Assembly (NCBI GenBank): GCA_021774955.1
Contig: JAJFIN010000509.1
Span: forward strand, 1-9,708
DNA length: 9,708 nt
Direction of reading: 5' to 3'
Source: Alphaproteobacteria bacterium
GTDB taxonomy: Bacteria; Pseudomonadota; Alphaproteobacteria; M2410
Notes under the pieces: generated by a model
Told to the model about the DNA's origin: nothing
What the model saw: the letters and a program-made list of their open reading frames with translations, nothing else
The model's database searches: none
Made by a program: the position numbers and the translations under genes
Part shown: one piece after another, positions 5,307-9,708 of the stretch
How positions within the stretch are numbered: the first letter of the stretch is position 1
Layout: each line of letters starts with the position of its first letter

Positions 5307-7892
5307 TTAGAAATTCTTAGTGATGCGCGCGTAGTAGTATCCGCCATTGAAACCAAACGGTGCTGCACGACGCGAGAACTCAAAGACACCTGGGCTCGTC
5401 AAGATCGTCGTACCCGTGCCTGGCTCAGTTAATGTGCCGCCACGAGATTGGCCGATCAGGTTTGTGTCCGGTACTTCATCAAACACATTGTTGGCGCCGA
5501 TGGTGATAATGGTTTGAGCTTCTTCAAACTCGAAGGAAGCTTGAATGTCAGTCAACCATTTAGCGCTAAATGTTTGGACGTTAGCGGCTGAGTTACACGA
5601 GCCTTCGCAGGTTGTGTATTCGCCGTAACGGCTGCCACGGATCAGGAAGGACAGTGGACCATTGCTCCAATCCGCAGTGAGATTGACGCGAGACTTCGGC
5701 TGCCATTCTTCGATGATCGAGCGATCTTGTGCCGAAAGCAGGGTAAGGCCTGTCAACAAACCAGGTGATGGCAAGTCTTTGGCGATCTCTGTTTCGGTAT
5801 AGTTTGCCGCTGCAGACAGTTTCAACTGGCCACCTGCGATATCGTGAGGCACGTCGTAGCTACCGATGAAATCGACACCTTGCGTTTCAGTGTCCACCGC
5901 ATTGGTGAAGAACTGAGCGGCTGTGGCACCGACGCTGGTCAACGCCGCGGCGATAGCGGCTGTGTCACTTGCGGTATAGGCCCGCGTTATGACGATCCGG
6001 TCGTCGATGTCTACTTTGTAGAGATCAACGGTGAATGTCAGATCCGGCGTTGGTGTCGCGACAAAACCTACGGAATAGTTCAAGGAAGTTTCTTCCTTGA
6101 TCGCAGGAATGCCGAGTGCTGCCGCTGCAGGACTGTCATTACGGAAGGTGCCGCGTTCTTGTGCAACAGTTGTCATACCAACAGTCACAAATTGTGTGCT
6201 GACGGAATTGAAGAATTGTTGCTGCATGGACGGCGCTCTAAAGCCCGTGCTGACGGCACCGCGAATAGCGTAATCGTCAGTCATGGCCCAACGACCGGCA
6301 ATCTTACCGGTTAATGTTTCACCGAAGTCACTGTAGTCTTCAAAGCGCAATGCGCCTGATAGAGTGAAGCTATCGGTGACGTCCGTTTCGAGTTCTGCGT
6401 AGAACGCAAAACTTTCACGGGCCTCGTCAACTTCTTCTGAAGGTGACCAGCCACGGAAAACCTGGAAGCCAGGTGAGTAAGTGACTTCACTTCCGGGCAC
6501 AGAACAACCGAAGCAATTGGTGTTGAGCGCACCGCCATCAATGTAAGAAGCCGGTTCACCTGCTTCGATTTTGTAGGTTTCGCTCCGTGCTTCGGCACCA
6601 AAGGCAAAGGTGCTTGACCGGCCGCCCATGTCGAATGAACGAACAATGTCAATATTACCTTGCAATTGGCTGAGCCTCAAAGTGCCAGCATTTGCTGACG
6701 TTGGGCTTGCTGCACCGAGAGAGGCATTGGCGGAATTCGAAATTGTGAATTCGTAGGAATTCGTGCCAAAACCAATGGAAGTATCAACAGTCCAATCGCC
6801 AAATGTCCAATCAATCCCAGCGACCCCGGAGAGGTCAATGACGGTTGGTTGGATAAGCGGTAAGAAACCATCAGGATAAAGTTCGAGAACCGTGCGATCG
6901 AACTGGTTTGCCCGGCGATAGAAACCACCGGTTTCGTTTTGACGGTTGGAGTAACTACCGAACATATAGGCTTCGGCATTGTCGCTCATTGTGACAGCAG
7001 AGTTTACGAAGAAGACATGCTGCTCGGAATCACCGTCACCAATACGGAAATTTTGGCGATCAAAAGTAAATTCACGCGGATCAAACAAGCAACCGGTCAT
7101 ATCACCAGTGGTACAGGTTGCTGCGCCTTCATTGGCGAAGGGATATTGTTGTGCCGCTGAACGTCCAGCGCGGTTAGTACTGGCCCGGTCGCGGTATTCA
7201 TAAGTGACGTTGACGAAACCTTTATCGCCAATGGCAAAACCTTTGTTGATGCTGGCGACGAAAGTCTCGCCATCACCTTCGTAAGTTTCACCATAGGAAG
7301 TTGAAAGTGTTCCACCTTCATCTGCCGTCTTTAAATTAAAGTTGATCACACCGGCAATCGCATCAGAACCATATTGTGCTGCAGCACCGTCGCGTAGAAC
7401 TTCGATGCGGCCAATAGCGCTTGGTGGAATGGCATTAATGTCAGTGCCCGCTGTCCCGCGACCCACAGAGGTGTTGACGTGGATAAGCGCACTTGAGTGA
7501 CGACGTTTTCCATTGATCAGAACCAATGTTTGGTCAGGGCCTAAGCCACGCAATGTGGCAGGGCGAAGACTGTCGGTGCCGTCTGAAATTGAAGAACTTG
7601 AGAAATTGAATGAGGGCGCCAAAGCTTGCAACACCCGTCCAGTTTCGGTGGCGCCTGTGCTCAGTATTTCATCTTCGGTGACAACATCAACGGGGACGGA
7701 CGAATCAAGTGTCGTGCGCCCGACAGCGCGTGTCCCCAAGGTGATGATTTCGTCGACCGAGCCGTCATCCGGCTGGGCAAATGCGGGTGCTGACCCGCTG
7801 ATCGCGACCAGCGCGACACTGGATAAAAGTGAAAGCGTCTGGGCCTTCTTAGACCAGCCTGACTTTCGATTGTGATTGTTATTCTGCAACAC
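5307..7892 (-). CDS. TonB-dependent outer-membrane receptor 2 (GTG start favoured)
   Basis: This 861-residue receptor has a signal peptide of about 40 residues ending SAPAFAQ, a TonB box-like DEIITLGTR at about 47-55, and a plug domain with TLRGLGPDQTLVLINGKRRH and LRDGAAAQYGSDAIAGVIN. A long beta-barrel ends YYYARITKNF with the standard terminal Phe. This plug type is common in large alpha- and gammaproteobacterial TBDRs of unproven substrate, several implicated in carbohydrate uptake. The frame extends to an ATG at 7913 with no Shine-Dalgarno. AGGGGAG (7900-7906) lies seven bases before the in-frame GTG at 7890-7892, so I chose the GTG. Six cysteines form three close pairs (C-x7-C, CFGC, CEGSC) in probable surface loops. 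It ends at a strong terminator, and a LacI-type operator lies upstream. Confidence 0.93.
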   Translation of the reverse strand: MLQNNNHNRKSGWSKKAQTLSLLSSVALVAISGSAPAFAQPDDGSVDEIITLGTRAVGRTTLDSSVPVDVVTEDEILSTGATETGRVLQALAPSFNFSSSSISDGTDSLRPATLRGLGPDQTLVLINGKRRHSSALIHVNTSVGRGTAGTDINAIPPSAIGRIEVLRDGAAAQYGSDAIAGVINFNLKTADEGGTLSTSYGETYEGDGETFVASINKGFAIGDKGFVNVTYEYRDRASTNRAGRSAAQQYPFANEGAATCTTGDMTGCLFDPREFTFDRQNFRIGDGDSEQHVFFVNSAVTMSDNAEAYMFGSYSNRQNETGGFYRRANQFDRTVLELYPDGFLPLIQPTVIDLSGVAGIDWTFGDWTVDTSIGFGTNSYEFTISNSANASLGAASPTSANAGTLRLSQLQGNIDIVRSFDMGGRSSTFAFGAEARSETYKIEAGEPASYIDGGALNTNCFGCSVPGSEVTYSPGFQVFRGWSPSEEVDEARESFAFYAELETDVTDSFTLSGALRFEDYSDFGETLTGKIAGRWAMTDDYAIRGAVSTGFRAPSMQQQFFNSVSTQFVTVGMTTVAQERGTFRNDSPAAAALGIPAIKEETSLNYSVGFVATPTPDLTFTVDLYKVDIDDRIVITRAYTASDTAAIAAALTSVGATAAQFFTNAVDTETQGVDFIGSYDVPHDIAGGQLKLSAAANYTETEIAKDLPSPGLLTGLTLLSAQDRSIIEEWQPKSRVNLTADWSNGPLSFLIRGSRYGEYTTCEGSCNSAANVQTFSAKWLTDIQASFEFEEAQTIITIGANNVFDEVPDTNLIGQSRGGTLTEPGTGTTILTSPGVFEFSRRAAPFGFNGGYYYARITKNF

Positions 7893-7980
7893 GAATGTGC
7901 TCCCCTGAATCATGGTTAATATCGCTTAGTAACCGCAGAAGAGCTTGATCCTCGGAGCAGAGTCAATGCTGGGAGAACCG

Positions 7981-7994
7981 AATTGTTGACAATT
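7981..7994. promoter_or_regulatory. Palindrome AATTGTTGACAATT upstream of receptor 2
   Basis: This is a 14-base inverted repeat (AATTGT-TG-ACAATT, arms perfect) ending one base before the LacI-type operator at 7996-8009. Read on the minus strand it includes TTGTCA, a fair -35 candidate for receptor 2, but no good -10 follows at 16-18 bases. It may be a regulator site or a promoter part. Confidence 0.4.
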
Positions 7995-7995
7995 T

Positions 7996-8009
7996 TGTAA
8001 ACGGTTACA
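7996..8009. promoter_or_regulatory. LacI/CcpA-type operator TGTAAACGGTTACA
   Basis: The site agrees at all 14 positions with TGWAANCGNTNWCA, the consensus for CcpA and close to that of many LacI-family sugar regulators. It is 12/14 self-complementary around a central CG, the hallmark of LacI-family operators. It sits about 105 bases upstream of the proposed start of TonB receptor 2. In Caulobacter and relatives LacI-type repressors control carbohydrate TBDRs through such sites. No LacI-type gene is in the window, so the regulator would be encoded elsewhere. Confidence 0.6.
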
Positions 8010-8025
8010 TTTTTACATCGCTTAG

Positions 8026-8275
8026 ATTGAAAAGCTGAGAATTAGTCAGTTTGTTTTGAATACTAAGTATAGCAACGCTGGGTAGAATTTTGGATTGCAA
8101 TCGATTTCAAAAACCGGCCAGAAATTGGCAGTCCTCAGGATTGGTCATCTACTTGAAGCGATTTCGAGCGACGTTGTATGCGCTGCCCACGGATCATAAA
8201 ATCAGGGGCGATCTTCACCGGCGCTGGTTGCATATTACAATAAGTCTAACTAACAAGTCTGCGCATGGCTGATTG
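8026..8275. other. Gene-free stretch between the metallo-hydrolase and receptor 2 control region
   Basis: I find no convincing gene or RNA here. A possible 60-codon frame at 8090-8272 (plus) lacks a Shine-Dalgarno and any recognisable sequence. A small perfect inverted repeat ATACT-A-AGTAT lies at 8060-8070. No hairpin with a T-tract follows the metallo-hydrolase stop at 8276, so how that transcript ends is unclear. It may reach into the receptor 2 control region. Confidence 0.5.
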
Positions 8276-9193
8276 CTACGAACCTTCGTGCATTCGCATC
8301 CCAGCAAGCGTTACCGTCAAGAATTGTTCGACGGTCAAAAAGGCGGGACTCATGCCATGGTCGATTTCTTCCAATGGCATTGAGGCGATAATTTCTTCAT
8401 CACTTTTTCCCTCGGCGACGAGAGCTGTTAGGCGCTCATGGATCGCCTTTAAACCATCGTGAGTCTTCTGCATGTCGGCACGCTTAGCCATCGGGCCATG
8501 ACCAGGAATGATATCGGTGTCGTCGTCTGCAAAACGGAGGCCGGTTTCCAACGCGGTTATTGCGCCCCCTAAATGACCACCCGTTGAGTAGTCGAAGAAA
8601 GGGAGCATTCCATTGATAAAAGTGTCGCCCATATGCAAAACATTAGCCCCCCGGATATAGACAATTGAATCACCATCGGTATGGGCGGGGTCGACATGTA
8701 TGACGGCTATTTCATCCTCGTTGAAATGAAAAGTCGCGGTATCCGAAAATGTAAATTTTGGCAGTGCTTTGTCGGGGCTTGGCTCGACGGTCGCTTTAAA
8801 CGCATCGATCACTTGAGATGTGCTCATGCGCTCGCGCACACTTTCATGAGCGATGATGATCGCCCCATTATCAGCCATGCTTTCGTTACTGCCGACATGA
8901 TCGGGGTGCCAATGCGTGTTAATCACGTAACGAGGTTTTTTGTCGCTCAATTCCAATAGAGCCGCCAGAATTTTCTCTGACATGCGTGCCCATTGATCGT
9001 CAATCATCAATATGCCGTCGTCACCGACTGATAGGCCGATATTGCCGCCTTCTCCAAAAAGCACATACGCGCCCTTGCCGAGGTCTTGGGTTGTGACCTG
9101 GATTTCCTGAGTGTCTTGGGCCTGAGCGGAAAAGGTCATTGTCCAGAATAGAAATACCGAGATCGCAATTTCCGTCATTGTTTTTTTGGGCAT
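8276..9193 (-). CDS. Secreted metallo-beta-lactamase-fold hydrolase, copy 1
   Basis: This protein of about 305 residues has a signal peptide ending FSAQAQ, so it should act in the periplasm. All expected dinuclear metal ligands are present: HWHPDH at about 94-99, His171 in PAHTDGD, Asp190 in HMGDTF, and His232 in GHGPMA. This is the full HxHxDH...H...D...H set of the superfamily, which includes beta-lactamases, lactonases, glyoxalase II and other hydrolases. The sequence cannot choose among these activities. The frame extends to an ATG at 9220, but I chose the ATG at 9191-9193 because it puts the signal peptide at the N-terminus; AGAGA upstream is only a weak Shine-Dalgarno. A close paralogue lies immediately upstream in the same direction, 109 bases away, so co-transcription is plausible. 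Beta-lactamase activity should not be assumed. Confidence 0.92.
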   Translation of the reverse strand: MPKKTMTEIAISVFLFWTMTFSAQAQDTQEIQVTTQDLGKGAYVLFGEGGNIGLSVGDDGILMIDDQWARMSEKILAALLELSDKKPRYVINTHWHPDHVGSNESMADNGAIIIAHESVRERMSTSQVIDAFKATVEPSPDKALPKFTFSDTATFHFNEDEIAVIHVDPAHTDGDSIVYIRGANVLHMGDTFINGMLPFFDYSTGGHLGGAITALETGLRFADDDTDIIPGHGPMAKRADMQKTHDGLKAIHERLTALVAEGKSDEEIIASMPLEEIDHGMSPAFLTVEQFLTVTLAGMRMHEGS

Positions 9194-9302
9194 TCGAGGT
9201 TCTCTTTCGATCAATCTCATATTACGGGTTTGGTATTAGTTCAGCCTGGGCGGTGAACGAAAGGCTAATTAAAAAAATCGGTCCGGGTTATTTTTATGGC
9301 TG
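9194..9302. other. Spacer between the tandem metallo-hydrolase genes
   Basis: This is a 109-base A/T-rich gap. Read on the minus strand it carries seven Ts after CCGGACCGA, but no stem of more than a few pairs precedes them, so I do not call a terminator. No clear promoter is visible. The downstream gene may be transcribed from the promoter of the upstream copy. Confidence 0.4.
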
Positions 9303-9708
9303 CTACGATGCCTCATGCATGCGCATGCCAGCGAGGGTGACGGTTAGAAACTCTTCAAACGATAAAAATGCCGGCTGCATATCGTGATCGATGCCATCAA
9401 ACGGATTGGATGCGATGATTTCTTCATCCGTTTTACCTTCAGCGATGGCATTGGTCAGGCGTTGATGAAGCGTTTTCAGCGCATCATGGGCTTTCTGCAA
9501 ATCGGCGCGCTTGGCCATCGGGCCATGGCCGGGAATAATGTCTGTATCATCATCAGCAAAACTCAAGCCGCGTTCCAAGGCTGCAACCATGCCGCCTAGG
9601 TGGCCGCCGCTTGAAACATCGATGAACGGGAGAATGGTGTGGAAATAGGTGTCGCCCATGTGGAGAACATTGGCACCGCGCATATAGACAATCGAATCGC
9701 CATCAGTG
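9303..9708 (-). CDS. Metallo-beta-lactamase-fold hydrolase, copy 2 (C-terminal fragment)
   Basis: The frame is open to the window edge and gives the last 134 residues; the start and the HxHxDH motif lie outside. The visible part begins TDGDSIVYMRGANVLHMGDT and contains the metal-binding Asp of GDT and His of GHGPMAKRAD. By hand alignment about 100 of 134 residues match copy 1 with no gaps, including the shared ending TVTLAGMRMHE. Differences cluster after GDT (YFHTI against FINGM) and in the last 40 residues. It is thus a tandem paralogue of the neighbouring gene and lies upstream of it in transcription. A signal peptide is expected by analogy but cannot be seen. Confidence 0.9.
   Translation of the reverse strand, partial: TDGDSIVYMRGANVLHMGDTYFHTILPFIDVSSGGHLGGMVAALERGLSFADDDTDIIPGHGPMAKRADLQKAHDALKTLHQRLTNAIAEGKTDEEIIASNPFDGIDHDMQPAFLSFEEFLTVTLAGMRMHEAS

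Noticed and set aside
5844..6314. 156-codon cysteine-rich plus-strand frame opposite TonB receptor 2
   Set aside because: Fully antisense to the receptor barrel; the cysteine clusters arise from the complement of receptor codons and no start signal is present.
7986..8014. Consensus -35 TTGACA on the plus strand at 7986-7991
   Set aside because: It is part of the palindrome AATTGTTGACAATT, has no -10 at 16-18 bases (ATTTTT or TTTTTA only), and no plus-strand gene follows.
8090..8272. 60-codon plus-strand frame in the gap between the metallo-hydrolase and receptor 2
   Set aside because: No Shine-Dalgarno, no recognisable sequence pattern, and it lies in a low-constraint intergenic region; a chance frame.
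9243..9266. Inverted repeat AGCCT...AGGCT in the spacer between the metallo-hydrolase genes, followed by a run of A
   Set aside because: Only five base pairs with a 14-base loop, and the A/T run does not give a T-tract after the hairpin in the direction of the genes.

Overview
This window looks like a chromosomal segment from an alphaproteobacterium of moderate GC content, most likely an aquatic or marine relative of the Hyphomonadaceae, Parvularculaceae, Caulobacterales or sphingomonads. Three observations point there. It has two large TonB-dependent outer-membrane receptors (TBDRs) with typical alphaproteobacterial plug sequences. It has a composite palindromic intergenic repeat that resembles elements common in Rhizobiales and related groups. 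It also has a LacI-family-type operator in front of a TBDR gene, an arrangement known from Caulobacter and relatives. The lineage is an inference; no rRNA or other marker gene is present.

Layout from left to right. (1) Bases 1-776, plus strand: the last 51 codons of a sigma-70-family (probably ECF) sigma factor, overlapping by 11 bases a four-helix membrane protein that may be its anti-sigma partner. (2) Bases 766-1671, minus: an alpha/beta hydrolase, convergent with and overlapping the membrane protein gene. (3) Bases 1709-3916, minus: TonB-dependent receptor 1 with its own downstream hairpin terminator. (4) Bases 3917-5148: a divergent control region and an AraC-family regulator on the plus strand. 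(5) Bases 5149-5306: a composite palindromic repeat followed by a strong minus-strand terminator. (6) Bases 5307-7892, minus: TonB-dependent receptor 2, probably starting at a GTG. (7) Bases 7893-8275: a long gene-free stretch with two adjacent palindromes, one matching the TGWAANCGNTNWCA consensus of LacI/CcpA-type operators. (8) Bases 8276-9708, minus: two tandem paralogous metallo-beta-lactamase-fold enzymes, the second cut by the window edge.

How the parts may work together (inference). The receptors import one or more scarce ligands using TonB energy. The divergent AraC protein probably controls receptor 1, as PchR controls FptA in the pyochelin system. Receptor 2 appears to be under a separate, LacI-type control. 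The metallo-hydrolases carry signal peptides and would act in the periplasm, while the alpha/beta hydrolase lacks one and would act in the cytoplasm, so an uptake-and-hydrolysis role is possible, but no substrate can be named from sequence. I see no CRISPR array, tRNA, rRNA, transposase or phage gene. The most distinctive signals are the double-palindrome operator, the tandem metallo-hydrolases, the composite repeat and the sigma factor/four-helix protein pair.
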